Shown here piece by piece: positions 12,050-23,755 of a stretch of DNA of 64,000 nucleotides. Source of the DNA: Desarmillaria ectypa (lineage: Eukaryota > Basidiomycota > Agaricomycetes > Agaricales > Physalacriaceae); contig JAUDYN010000005.1 in assembly GCA_030407005.1 (NCBI GenBank), positions 248,001 to 312,000 of the forward strand, read 5' to 3'. The stretch's first letter is position 1. Each line of letters begins with the position of its first letter. A program made the position numbers and the translations under genes. Under the pieces are notes generated by a model, which worked only from the letters and a program-made list of their open reading frames with translations, searched no databases and was not told the DNA's origin.

Positions 12050-12779
12050 AGGATAGCGCATCAATCCTCCTCGTAGTACCGAACGGTAGAGCATGAAAGC
12101 TCCAAAGGGGAGTAAATTATGGTTCTTTTTACTGGCCCATCCCCAATGAGGGTGTTTTGATGACGTGTAAAACCACATAACTGGTGCATGTCAATTGCAG
12201 ATCCATTTTTCAGCGTCTCTGTATTCGGGTTTTCACACATTTTCTTTATCTCAGGAACTGTAATTCATCTGGAAATATTGGATATGTATGCTTCTACTCT
12301 GTAAATAGAAAATACATGCAATTGTAGTGAATTATTATCCTTAATTGGCAATCACATGATAGGTAAGTTACCTGGATGAAAATTCTTCCAGCAAGAGAAG
12401 GTAATTAACCTGGGTGTATCAAAACCTAGGTTTTATGCACTACCCTAGTTGAATGGCCCTGATATCCATGGCACTGCTATCAAAGCATCCTTTGACTCTA
12501 ATGTCTCGTCAAGTGATGCAAAGGCTTTCGTTATACTATTTCATGAAAGATATCACAGTGAGTGTGGTCGGAAAAAGTGATTAGTGGACTGACTCTTCTG
12601 TCGAGGCCATCGAAAGGCTGTCGTGTCTTCAAAAAATATGTCCAAGGTGGCTGGCAACTGACATGGACACCAATATTCGTTGCCTCAAAATGCCATGTCG
12701 ACACGATCCCCTGGTTTTCAGCTTTCCATGATATTTAACGGTACCATACAGTGCAACTTGTCTGGCTTCTAGTCCTAGA

Positions 12780-13000
12780 GGGCAGAGGCAGGTTAGTGGA
12801 TGTCGACAGACCCAAGCTCCAGAGACTTGCTCGGGAAAATCAATAAATACACTAACTGCAGACATGAAGGCATTGCGACATCAGCCATTAAGATATCAAG
12901 AATAGCAGAAGGATCGACGAGGATGAGCGTCTTGAAGAGGGGAAAAAAAGGAACCCTCGAGGAAAATGATGTTGGTTTGATTTTAAGATGCACTTCACTA
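12780..13000 (-). pseudogene. 3' fragment of hexose-transporter-like gene
   Basis: This stretch is about three-quarters identical by eye to 16780-16880, the last-helix exon and following intron of the sugar transporter relic described below, and has the same orientation. On minus it reads Leu-Gln-Leu-Val-Tyr-Leu-Leu-Ile-Phe-Pro, matching the last transmembrane helix before the PE-x-KG tail. Nothing upstream or downstream completes the gene, so it is an isolated relic. Confidence 0.55.
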
Positions 13001-13850
13001 CACAGGGCATAAAGTGTTCCATCCTATGTGCGCGCATCAGTGACTTCATAGAGGCTAAGTGCACGGGAAAAGGGACAGCTAGATGCCCGATGGGAAAAAA
13101 ATGGCCACATAAGACAGGTTTCGGGGTACGGACCGAGCCTAGTGGATGAGATGAATATCCTGTGAGCCTAGGTCTTCGTTAATCATCATACAAGTACGTG
13201 AAGAATAAGAGGGCTTTTCACCTTCTTCCGGCAACATAGGCATCCGAGCTGATTAGACATGTTGGATAATTATCAATTCGAAGTCGATTTATCTTGGGAA
13301 TCTGATACAGCAATGGAAGGGCAGAAAAGAACAAGAGGGACATCATCGCAGGCACAACACATATACCGGTATCGATTATCGATGGTTCAGAATCACTGCT
13401 GGAGCCGGTATGTTTTTAGGTTCCAAAAAGTGGATCTAAAAATGTTGTGACTTTCTATGTAAACTTTCAACCAGAAAAAGGATATCTCCTAAAAATAAGA
13501 TTAAAGACAGCAAATTTTCATAGAAGATAATCAAAATTCACAATATTTTTAGGATAAGTTTTTAGGTTCCAAAAAGCAGCTAACCCCAGCTCGGAGATCC
13601 CACTTAAAACATGGTCGACAGTGGGTGGTAATAATCTTACCTGTGCACAATAAATTATGGACATATCTACTATCATTGTGACCATCATGTTATCTGATTC
13701 GTTCAGACGAGGCTTTAGTGACCAAAGGAGAAACAATTGCAAATTCTATTACCGAAAAAGGACGCAAGTTTGTGTCACGGGACCGATTGTCCTCTGCGCA
13801 GAGATAAATATCTGGCGAAAATGGGTGTCACTGCATTCTTCCTCAGCACC
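13001..13850. other. A+T-rich intergenic region upstream of FunK1 gene
   Basis: No gene seen. A short motif around TTTTTAGGTTCCAAAAAG occurs twice in direct orientation, near 13415 and 13558; both copies are flanked by A+T-rich sequence. Confidence 0.45.
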
Positions 13851-16474
13851 ATGTCATCTACCGGCTCTACTGGTGCTCATCCTGATAATACTACGTCTCA
13901 AGTCGACCCTAAATCCACGGCAAATGACCCCGTCACGCCTCACACTGGTGCACCATCGACTGCTGCTGCTGCTGACGACGACAACGACGCCAACCCGGAA
14001 ACGACCCCCTACAATTTTGGCGCTGCGAGCCACCGCGCCTTTCACATGAAGTACGAACGAAAAGACTACGACAATTTCGTCAAGGAGGACCTCGCCACGC
14101 GTGTATTTATTCCCTCCGATGACTTTCTGCATGTCATCCTTCACCTTCCCCGAGACTGGAGGCAAGATCTCACTATATCTGCTCTCATCCAGAAAGTGAA
14201 AGCAGACAAACAGTGGAAGGAGCTGTGGAAGGCATACAAGATCCAATGTAGCAACCCGGACGAAACGAAGTTGTACCATCCGCATAACAGTTTGTGCAAT
14301 AGGGCGCTCGATTTGATTAAGAACGAGTGTCCCTCAGAGCCTGAGATTGGCTTTTATCGTCAGCACCCCAAACGTGTCAAAGGGACCAACGCCGAACTTT
14401 GTCCAGACACCATTACTCTCTTGCTGTCCTTATTCAACAGTTCCCAGAACAATATCGCCGACATCGAAACGGGGGGCCCAAAGAATAGCATTGGGTGGCC
14501 GCAGCTTTTGCAGTGGCTTGATTTTAAACTGAGTAAAACTACGCTGGATAATGGCCAGTACGCCACTCGAGTCCTCACCGCAGGTAAGTTTTTGTGTTTC
14601 AATTCGACGTATATCAAATTAAATAACTTGTCCACTCGTCAGACAAGAAGGATCCAATGGGAAAGCCTTCTCGTTCGAAGTCATCTAATTATCCCGGAGA
14701 TCCGGAGGGTGTCGGTATCGTGGCGGGACAGAAACGTAAATCCGACGTGCCTAAACAAGGCTCGCGATCCGGGAAGGCGTCCCGAACGTCGAAGAAGCAA
14801 GATTCAGCTGCACGGAGTCGAATGCAGGAAGAGGCTGAATCTGAGCGTCTGCGCGATCTGCGGAAAGGCAAGGATGACATGAACAAGGAGAACCCGCAGT
14901 TGCAGTGCGCGCGCTATGCGATGGAGGTATTGTCTAGTGCCGGGTTCAGGACGCACAGTATTGGTGCCTTGATTGGCGGTACTCTTCTCCAGATGCACTA
15001 TTATGACCGCTCGTCCGTCATCATATCGCAAGAGATCGACATGGATAATGACCCAGACTCTTTCATTGCTGTGCTCATTGGATTGCATCGACTCACACTT
15101 GAAAAGCACGGTGTCCACAGTATTGTCGAAGATCCCATCCTCAGCGACTATGCAGAGTATACACAAGAGCATCGGAATGACACTGCGACGCTGTTTGAAG
15201 GGAGAAAGCTGACAGTGAAGAAGGCGGATGGAAATCCCGTAGTCCTGACGCTGGGGAAAATCATCTTTCGACAGCCTGGAATTATTGGACGGGATACGTG
15301 TGTCGTCGAGGCGACGGCTGAGGATTGCGAGGAGTGGAAAGGCATGGAAACGGTTGTTAAGATTAGCTGGCAGGCTAAATCGCGTCCCTCGGAGACAGAC
15401 TTCATGAACGACGTGAAGAACGCGGTGGACAAACTGTCCAAGGATGGTACATCACATCATTGGGTCTCCGACCACCTTCCCAATATTCTCCTGTCCCAGG
15501 ACTTCGAGATGGCGGAAGATTCCCCACAGGCGAGACTCAAGAAATACTTTGACTCTGCCAGTTATGCAGACGGAGATTCATTTGAGTATGAAGAACGGGT
15601 GTGTCGTATCATGGTGCTAGAGAGGCTTTATTCGATTACGAGTCTCCGTGAACCTTGCCAATATGCTCAAGGAATATTCGACATCTTGCAAGGTTTGTTC
15701 TTCTTACCATCCGATATCATGTTGTTGTCTGACATACGTGTAGTTCACAGATGGGTTTACGACCACACAAGAATCATCCATCGGGACATCAGCATGACGA
15801 ACCTCATGTGGCGGAAGAGGAACGGCGTTATTTGTGGGGTCTTGAATGACTTCGACTTGTCTTCCTACTGTGATCGCAAAAGTGCTTCGGCTCTCCGTCG
15901 GACCGGGACAGGACCGTACTACGCATGCGATCTGCTCAAGAAGGATCCACCAGTCCATATTTATCGGCATGACCTTGAATCCATCTTCAACGTCCTTGTC
16001 CTTCTTTGTTGCCGCTACGAGATCCAAGAGACACCAGCTCCTGAAGGCAAAGACCAGCTCGTGCACGTACCAGTCCTTCCATTCGAGAGCTGGTATGATA
16101 TGTCATACGTACAGCTTTACAAGGAGAAGTATACTTTCTTTATTAACCCGCCCAAAAACTCCGACACGCTACTCCCAGTTTCCGTCACCTTCTCCGACTT
16201 TAAGCCCTGGCTCACAGTCTGCTTCGGTCTGATCAGCTCAGGCTTTTTTGCTGAAAACGCATACCACCGGACCAGTCCAAAGGGTCTGCTTGCTGAATTC
16301 TTATCTTCCCGAACATCGGGATCAGCTGCCACGCCTCCCGAACAGTTTGACAACGCAACATTGGGAGGATTTGTTGACTATTCGACGTTCTTTATGGTCA
16401 TGCGCAAGTTCGCGGACGAAGATCTTGTCGTCAAATATGATCCAAATGGGGAGCCCGGGAAACGCCAAATTTAA
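13851..16474 (+). CDS. FunK1-type fungal protein kinase
   Basis: Three exons (13851-14583, 14643-15692, 15744-16474) give 837 aa. The first intron is 59 nt; the second is 51 nt, open in frame, and is inferred because removing it joins the helix before the catalytic loop in the way FunK1 proteins show. The catalytic loop reads H-R-D-I-S-M-T-N-L-M at about residue 606, and the metal site N-D-F-D-L-S follows at about 630 in place of DFG; both are FunK1 hallmarks. A basic Ser/Lys-rich linker spans roughly residues 250-320, and the N-terminal 240 residues form the FunK1-associated region. ATG 13851 has a good CACC context; ATG 13821 in the same frame would add ten residues. FunK1 kinases are expanded in Agaricomycetes; substrates are unknown. 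Relics of a sugar transporter flank the gene on both sides. Confidence 0.9.
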
Positions 16475-16628
16475 CGCTACGATGGAGAGGGAGGGTGCCT
16501 GTCAGTCAGGATGTGTTTGGGCGTGTCGAGCAGGATGCCTCACTAGTACAGTGTTATATGACGAAGATGCTGTCTGAATAATCACATGACGTTCACGGCG
16601 GCTCTTAGTTGTTTGACAGGGCGGCTGG

Positions 16629-18800
16629 TTATACCGAACTCCGTTTTTTAAAAATCTTGACTCTTGTATGACACAAGTCACGTATATCCATGGCGTCATC
16701 AGAATAGACGACTTTGTCTCCAAACGATGCCGCGATTTCTTCCAACGTCTTGCCTTTGATTCTATGGAGGGTCGACATGGACTAGTGACTGTCGATGGGC
16801 CAAGGCTCGAAGGTCTGACTCGGGAAAGTAAATAAATATAGCAACTGCAGACAAGAAGGTCGTAGTGACAAAGACATCTGAGGTATCATTGAGACCAACG
16901 TAAGTAAATTGTGAGAAGTTCTTACAATAAAAGTTTGCCCCGATGTTCGTGAAAGCCTGCGAGGAATTCAGAATACAAGCAAAACTGATACCGGGTTTAA
17001 AAAGACGAACGCACGGTCCTGCCTCAGTGACAGCAACACTACGGCTATATTGAAATACCGATGCCAGCACCAAACTGTCACTGACTGATAATCAAAGAAA
17101 AGCCCGACAACAGCAGGTGGGCGAATGCACATCTTATTGCGCAAATAAATAGGAAGAACCTCGGCGCTGTACAGCCAGATTGCGCTGTTCAGACCCAGCT
17201 CTTACGCTATTCATCGGGATAGATAACACAAACGGCCAGGGAGAGACTCACGAAAGACGGCAGTTAACATACATACGTCATTCCTTTGCCGACGTTGTTA
17301 TCCGAGCCACAAAAATAGTGAATCATTAAAGCACAGTAGACCAGGTCTATGTACAGTACGGTCATGCCCCACTTCAGAAGCTTGACGTAGCCAAATCTGT
17401 CCAAGAGGTATATCTATAAATAAACCAGTATGATTGTCTACAGAAAGAACGAAGTGCAGCGTGCTACTAGTTATTGCTTACTGAGGGTAAATTCATGATG
17501 AAACCCACGGTCCCAAAGACGCCTGCTAATACGAGTGCCGTGTCTCCAGTTATTCCCAGCTAGATGCAGAGTGCCGGTTGATAGTAGGCACGAATTCCGT
17601 ATTAGAAACTCATAGCACTGACACAAGGAAGAAGCCTCCGGAAAACTTACTGACAATGTTGATTCCAGTAAGAGCAGACATAATGTGCACGACGAACATT
17701 CGACCAGGCCTCTGAGAATGTCCTCGCCTACGTCGACTTGTAGAGAAGTCAGACTAGGTCTGCTTCAAGAACGGTTGCTCAACGTACTTTTTCGAAGAGT
17801 ATTTGTTCTCGCATATCGTTGAACTCCTTGAGTAAAGCCACCTAAAGGTTACGCTCAATATCAACAGAGGCTTGAAAATAGTAACGACGCCTTACTCCAG
17901 ACAGATCGCCCCCTGTGCGTGCCTCGCCGTCGCATCCCAAACTGATCAGCTGTCTCGGAGACTTGGGTAAGAAAAATTGTAGGTGAAGAAAGAGTATGAT
18001 GCTAGGTGGTATTTGAAGAGATGGATGAAATTGCCACTGAAATGTGTTCGTCGCTGGCACGTACCCACAAGCAAACCTGCAAAATTTTCACAAATTTACA
18101 GCGTGGGGAGGAACGGAAGCCATGCCCGACCCGATTAGCCAGTGATGGTCGTGAGAACTACAGGTCTAATCATATCCACTAAAATACCCCTACCAGGAGC
18201 CGCCAAAGGCGGACATGAACCCCGTGAGTCCTCCGATGAACTCGTGAGATACACTGGCAGGAGGTCTGATAAGAGAGAAATTAGATCGAACTGCCAATCA
18301 AGTTCGAAACACGAGATTTCGGTGCTGTATAATAGCAACAGTGCCGACGAAGCCTCCCCTACGGATGCATTCCATTAGAACTTGTATGCCGTGTCAGTAT
18401 GGATAGTCTTACGCAGCAGCACTGACGACTATTCGTCTTACGAGGAACATACTATAGTTTTGGGCCGCCGTCTGGAGGATAGCTCCGATGGAGGCCTAAG
18501 TAATAAGCGTTAGCACTCAAGTGCCCAGGCTTTGTCGCCAAGGACACCGTTGTCAGCAACAAATTTTGGCGTGCAGTGTCTTGATTCCAGCAGTTAAAAA
18601 GCCTTTGTGAATAAATGAGTGATAATTTACGAGGAAAGTAGGCACATCGACCACGATCCGTAAGCTGTTTTTTTTTGACAAGTATGTCAAAGAGACGGGC
18701 GCCCAGCTTGTGCTGGACAATATATGCCGTATCTCCCAAGCTTTTGATAACGGAAACGACCTCGAGAGCTGTACTAAGGTCTGGGCAGCCACCATAGTCA
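16629..18800 (-). pseudogene. Hexose/sugar transporter-like pseudogene
   Basis: On minus, blocks of a fungal MFS sugar transporter occur in the right order. A helix block G-A-I-L-Q-T-A-A-Q-N lies near 18430-18497. An L-P-K-S-P-R block with its following Glu/Lys helix (the usual LPESPRW site) lies near 17790-18010. T-G-I-N-I-V is near 17665, L-G-I-T-G-D-T-A-L-V-L-A-G near 17525-17560, and I-Y-L-L-D-R-F-G near 17390-17412. A last helix and a K-G-K-T-L-E-E-I tail end at a TAA at 16629-16631. Canonical introns separate several blocks. An in-frame TAG before L-G-I-T-G, a TAA just before the preceding Tyr-Tyr with no usable acceptor, and missing N-terminal helices show it is broken. The 5' limit is uncertain. 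A second 3' fragment lies at 12780-13000. Confidence 0.7.
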
Positions 18801-19391
18801 TTGAAATGCCCTCGCCGGCGCGTACGTTACATCAGTTCTGTACTCGATGGTCAGCCATCCTCGCATAATTGCCTCTATACATGTCAATATTTTGGACTAC
18901 TTTCCTGGGAAGAAGATTCGTTATAGGAAACTGGCAGTATACAATGAGTGTGGGCTTGGAAGAACTTACCCAAAATCAAGTCGAAGACTAAGTTAAGGTG
19001 CAGAGATAGAGTCTTCAAATGAACAGAAAGGAAATAGACAAGCTGATCATCATAGCGCGAACGCCGCTCTTTCGATCGGACCGGATACTGCCGATGTAGC
19101 TCACCGGAACCACCTCGACCATTCCATGAGCTACCGTGACGATCAACCTGCCACTCCAGCAACTTATGGCAGAGAAAGATTCGTAGACTCTGGCTGTGGT
19201 CCTTGTGGATATGATAAAGGTGTACGATAATTAAATTATTATATTATAGCTTTCCGTCGGACATACATATACATAAGGGATATCTGTCGTGAATATCGTA
19301 GTTTCGCGTTTATGGTGAAGTAACATAAGAGAAGGGGGTATAAGCATGTAGACACACGTCCTTGAATGTCCCAGAAAAGAGAACAAGAGTA
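18801..19391. other. Intergenic, no gene supported
   Basis: A minus frame of 92 codons at 18884-19162 is Arg/Ser-rich and matches nothing I know. It may be decayed 5' sequence of the transporter pseudogene or chance. Confidence 0.4.
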
Positions 19392-20313
19392 TCAATATTC
19401 CTTCTGTACCTTGCTCCCTTCTGACGCATTTAACTTGCTATCAACGTTCTCCACGAATCGGCCTTTCTCTCCAGCCGCAGGTGCCTTCCGCTTCATCCAA
19501 GACTTGAAGCTCTTCTTTCCAGTGCTCATGGCACTACCCGTTGTATTATTCCCTGACGATCCGGCACTCTGAGGACCTGGAGACTCTCCACCAGCAGAAC
19601 CGGGGTCCAGAGCTAGTGGAGTGATACTTCCGCCAGTGGGTATTATCTCCCCGCCAGCCTTGCCTGCACCAGGCTTGACTTGTTCAGCATCAGACTTCTT
19701 GACCCCAGGTCCAACAGCCTCCTTCGGCTGGCCAGAGCCTTCCTTTGCTTCCGCCTGCAGCTTCAGAAGCTCGTCTCCCCGGATGCGCAGAAACTCTTCC
19801 AAGAGAGCAGCATTTCGTGAGTTGGCCTTCCATATGGCGAGAATGACATCGCCGACCAAAGGAACAAAACCGACGGCAGCACTGATGGCGTTGTTCACCA
19901 ACATACGTCGCAGCAACCAGCCTGGTATTTCTGCTTGACGCGCTTTCCGTATGACGAGGAGATAGTTCAGCGCCACGTTGGCCACGTCACCGGCTCCTGG
20001 GATGATCCCGATGACAAAAGTCCACCCGAACCTGAAACCGCAGATAGAGAAGCCTTTGTCGAGGTAATGAGCTCGGTGCTTTATAGATCGTAGTATCTTC
20101 ATATCGCGTTTCGACAGGCCTGGGGGTAATTCGCGCTAGGTATGCAGCTCAGCGTCGCTCCATGCTCCAAAAACCGTAAATACGCACCTTTTTCCTGCGC
20201 TGCTTGCCCCGGTCGTCCGTATAATGCTCATACAAGGGATCTACAGGTGCGTACTGGTCCAAATGCTTCGCAAACAGTTTCTTACCAGTCTTTTCGAACA
20301 ATTTAGTTGCCAT
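19392..20313 (-). CDS. DUF4112 domain protein
   Basis: Two exons on minus, 20313-20188 and 20135-19392, joined across a 52-nt GT..AG intron in phase 0, give 289 aa. The first exon is basic (ends G-K-Q-R-R-K-K). The second contains the DUF4112 core: L-D-K-G-F near residue 60, then F-G-W-T-F-V-I-G-I-I-P-G-A-G-D near residues 68-82 and A-V-G-F-V-P-L-V-G-D near 118-127. The repeated hydrophobic I/V-P-x-x-G-D motifs form short membrane-associated helices in this family. The C-terminal 120 residues are Gly/Ser/Pro-rich, low complexity and end basic. DUF4112 proteins occur in bacteria and fungi and have no established function. The next gene upstream is on the same strand with about 240 nt between them. 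Confidence 0.88.
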
Positions 20314-20552
20314 CGTGGATGGTGGTAGCGGCGAAAGGTGGTCGAGTGGAGGTAATAGAAGGAGGAAGATAAACCAGAGGCGGTGATGTCAGACCGCGTC
20401 AGCAGCCTTTGCTTTGCACTGCTTTGCGGATCATATTTCCACGGGTCCATTGGATTTCGAATTAAATAATTAAAACTAGGCTATACCCATACATCAATGA
20501 CCCCTAACATATTACACCTAGAAAAATAATTTCGAAACAAACACAATTTTAA

Positions 20553-22387
20553 TCACGTACCCCACCCTCTGTTAGCGCACACATTCCGCCGATTCGTTCT
20601 TCCATAGCAATCAACCTTTCCGCAGTCTCTGCATGCATTCAAACAGAAAGACCTTCCACCTTTGCCTTTACAATCCGCTGAGCCGCATTTTGAACAGTGT
20701 CTCGGGTTCCGTTTCCGTGGACCGTCAACGGAGCCCGATTCTTCGTCCAAGAAAGGATACGCTCGCTTAGCTGGGGGATTTGGCGGTTCATTCCCCAACG
20801 GCGGCGGCGTCGATATCGGATTCGGATTACTGGGGCCAGTAGTAGTGACAGTGTTCGCAACCGCGGAGGATGAAGATTGACCTACTTTCGCGCTGGGTGC
20901 GAAATATGGCGGTACACGGAAGGCAGAGGAAAAATGCCCTCCTTGGGGCTGTGGCTGTGGTTGTGGCTGCGGCTGCGGTTGAGGTTGAGGATACATATAA
21001 GCCGGTCCTGGGCCTGCTGATGAACCCGCTACTGAAGGTGTATCGGGTTCTGCAGAGGCAGAGTGCCCTGCATGAGCTTTCCAAGCCTCAGCGTATTCCG
21101 CAGGGGTCTAGCGTCCATCATCATCTCTAAGATTGGCATGAAAATCAGGGTAAGGCACTCACCCCCTGTGCCATCGGCGGGTGCTGCACAGTATCTTCAA
21201 TCATCTGGTTTTGTTCTTGAGGTTCCTCCTCTTCTTCTTCCTCTGCCACAAGAGTCGTTGGTTCCGCAACGCCATGCTGTATGGAAGAGATGATCTGCAG
21301 AATGACTTCTTTCCTGACACCAGATCGTAAAGATCCCTGGACCATATTCCAGAGTGCCTTGGATACGCCTATGGCTTGCCAATTCCACACCTCGGGACCG
21401 CTTCCCAAATCGCTTTCAAACTGTCGCAGCCGAGCTGGGAACTCTTCCGCCAGAGTATTAGGGAGAGAGCGAAAAATGGCAGAATCGGTGCTGGCAAACT
21501 TGCGACCTTCGGGACAAGCTGACATGCAAGCTGGGCTATTGCAAACGTATTCGCACCCGATGACGAAGAATGGTCGCTCCAAGTCATATATCTTAACAGG
21601 ACCAGAAGTGATACGGCCCTTGTTGATGAGAGGAGTCGTACAGCTGGGGCAGGATATTCCGTTAAATACGAGGGGCTGGGGATCCCAATACAAGAATCTG
21701 AACTCCAGCAGGGGTCGACTGGTATTAGCACCAGTCAAACAAAAGTACGTGGGGGACATGGGGAGCCAGAAGGTCTTCAGCACCGAATATAAGGAAGGTA
21801 AAGTCTGGCTATGATTCCTTGGAGATACAAGGGAACCCAGGTGAGTCTTGAATGCATCCTCCACGGTACCAGCTGGCGAGACAGGGTTCGGCTCAGCGAG
21901 AAAACTGATAAGGGTATTGATGAAAACGCCGGGCTTGGTGCGAGAGAGCTCCATCCAATCCTCGCCGTCAAAGTTTGGATCTTGAAGACTTGGGAACATG
22001 GGTCGTTTTACATCCTGGCCAGGAAAATAAGGATTCTACAGAAATGAGTCAAGGTCTGCACATACAGATCTAGAGCATCGTACGCACCCTGCTGGCAATA
22101 AGCGCCAGGACCGCAGGATCAGTGGGTGGAGGCTTGCGAGACGGTCGCGGTGGATTCACTGAGCCCGCTGGGAAGCCATCTTTACGAGGCCGTCCCACAG
22201 GACGCTTGATCTTTGGAGGAGCGCCGTCTGGGTACTTCTTCCCACTACCCTTTGGTCGTCCAGGCCTCCGCTTCTCCTGAACAGGTGCCAACGCTCCTCC
22301 CTGGCTTTGATTTTCCGCCGCTGCAGTTATGTTCTCATTCTGGAAGATGACCTGCTGATGACCAGAAGAGCCTGCCACCGAATCCAT
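20553..22387 (-). CDS. AT-hook / DUF6729-like / Cys-rich nuclear protein
   Basis: Three exons on minus (22387-22088, 22035-21163, 21107-20553), all phase 0, give 575 aa. Residues 1-100 carry two AT-hook-like Arg-Gly-Arg-Pro cores (R-R-P-G-R-P-K-G near 40 and R-P-V-G-R-P-R-K near 62), which bind the minor groove of A+T-rich DNA. The middle exon has a conserved basidiomycete domain I take to be DUF6729: W-L-P-M-S-P-T-Y-F, then W-D-P-Q-P-L-V-F-N-G, a C-x2-C pair, and further Cys around residues 220-260; in other fungi it is seen in helicase- or transposon-like proteins. A run of Glu follows near residue 370. The last exon has an eight-fold Pro-Gln repeat, then a Cys cluster (C-S-K-C, C-R-D-C-G-K-V-D-C) likely to bind zinc. 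No helicase or transposase catalytic part is visible, so it may be a transposon-derived chromatin or DNA-binding protein. Confidence 0.8.
20943..20990 (-). repeat. In-frame Pro-Gln hexanucleotide repeat
   Basis: Eight tandem Pro-Gln codon pairs inside the last exon of the AT-hook/DUF6729 gene. Codons alternate among CCT/CCG/CCA/CCC and CAA/CAG, so the repeat is imperfect at the DNA level and likely old or under selection at the protein level. Confidence 0.85.
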
Positions 22388-23755
22388 CGACTACTGCCTG
22401 CAATGTTGTGGTGAGCATCCGTGGAAACGAAGACGTATAGATGGGAAAGAATATATTCCGAGGTAAATCTCGAAAGTAAATCATTAAGATATACTCAGAA
22501 ACAGCCGAGGAAAATAGGGAAATAGGAGGTAAAATTGCTTGAAAAACTGCTGGAAACTGATGGCTTACTTATTTGTTTCGAGGCACACCAATACTGGCGA
22601 TAAAATGAAGATAAATGTATACAGTTCTCTACCGTCCGTCAAATAGACACAGAGAATCTACCGGGAAATAGGGAGAGGCTGTTTGGAGGTAGTCGTTGAG
22701 GGCGTGATTATGTGGGATTTATGGCGTGAGAATCTATTCCTTCCATCTTGGGACACAATAACCCCATAATTAGACAAAATAATTCATGTTAATGCCTCGT
22801 GCCACTCTCATCGCTCAAAAATCGTTATTTCTATTGTTAACCAGATTCGCGGAGCTGAATATTGATTTGAATTATTAAGTGCTCGACATGATGAATTTCA
22901 AGAAGCTACTGCCGGAGCAGTGGAAATGCACATGCTATTTTATGTAACACGTCTGCTTAATTCCCGACGACATGACACGAGGCTACAGAAAGCCCAAGGG
23001 CAGCAGGCTGGCGATACAAAAAAACCCTGACCATTATGAACATATTATAAGCTGTTTTTGCAGAAATAGATTAACATATTATTAGCAACCAATAGACCTG
23101 TCGGCGCACACCGGCTGAGGTGCGACTACCCCAATAAATAATATCATAGGATCAATGAAGCCAGGCAAAGAGAAGCACAAGTTAACTACCAAGGACATCG
23201 GCAAGCAGGAGATAAAGGGACTCGGCGAACAATGCTAACGAACACGCACCTAAAGGACGGCACCAGGGAAAAACAATCATGCTACTCTAGGAAAATGACT
23301 AGCTCAGTCAAAGATGAAAACAGCGCTGTTGGCGCGCGTACTATCTCCTCCTCCAAGGAGGTAGCCGGTGTCTGAGGGTATAGAGACTTACATCTTGATC
23401 AATCCTGTCACGGAGACAACGCAGAGGCTTGTTTATTGTGTAGGAGGCATCATATGCACCGACGCGATCCTTATACATATTCGAGCGACCGTCTGAAAGG
23501 AAAGTGGAAAAAAACTTGGTAGACCGCTAGCGAGGGTCTAGTGAAGAATGTTGAACATCTGGCACATTGCAAGGCAGAAGACGAGTGGTAGCCTCATCGG
23601 ATCCTTCACGTTCGCAGGAATTCCTTGAAACCAAAAAGCGTCATCATTTCTTGGGTTGCATCATATATCACACGAATTGAAAAATGCCCAGCTACTTCTG
23701 GGATAGATAAAGAAGGCACTCCCATAATTTGCGAACACAATTATTATACATCCCT
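22388..23755. other. A+T-rich intergenic region, no gene seen
   Basis: This is the 5' flank of the AT-hook/DUF6729 gene (minus) and the 3' flank of HGD copy A (minus). Frames are short and frequently stopped. No RNA gene or repeat was recognised. Confidence 0.55.

Noticed and set aside
12017..12110. Complete tRNA-Ser gene
   Set aside because: No T-arm, B box or 3' acceptor strand could be found downstream, even allowing for an intron.
15693..15743. Continuous frame through this stretch of the FunK1 gene
   Set aside because: It is open but has canonical intron ends, is divisible by three and interrupts the conserved run into the catalytic loop, so it is treated as an intron.
21281..21814. 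177-codon plus-strand frame
   Set aside because: Antisense to the DUF6729-like exon, which has clear conserved motifs on minus.
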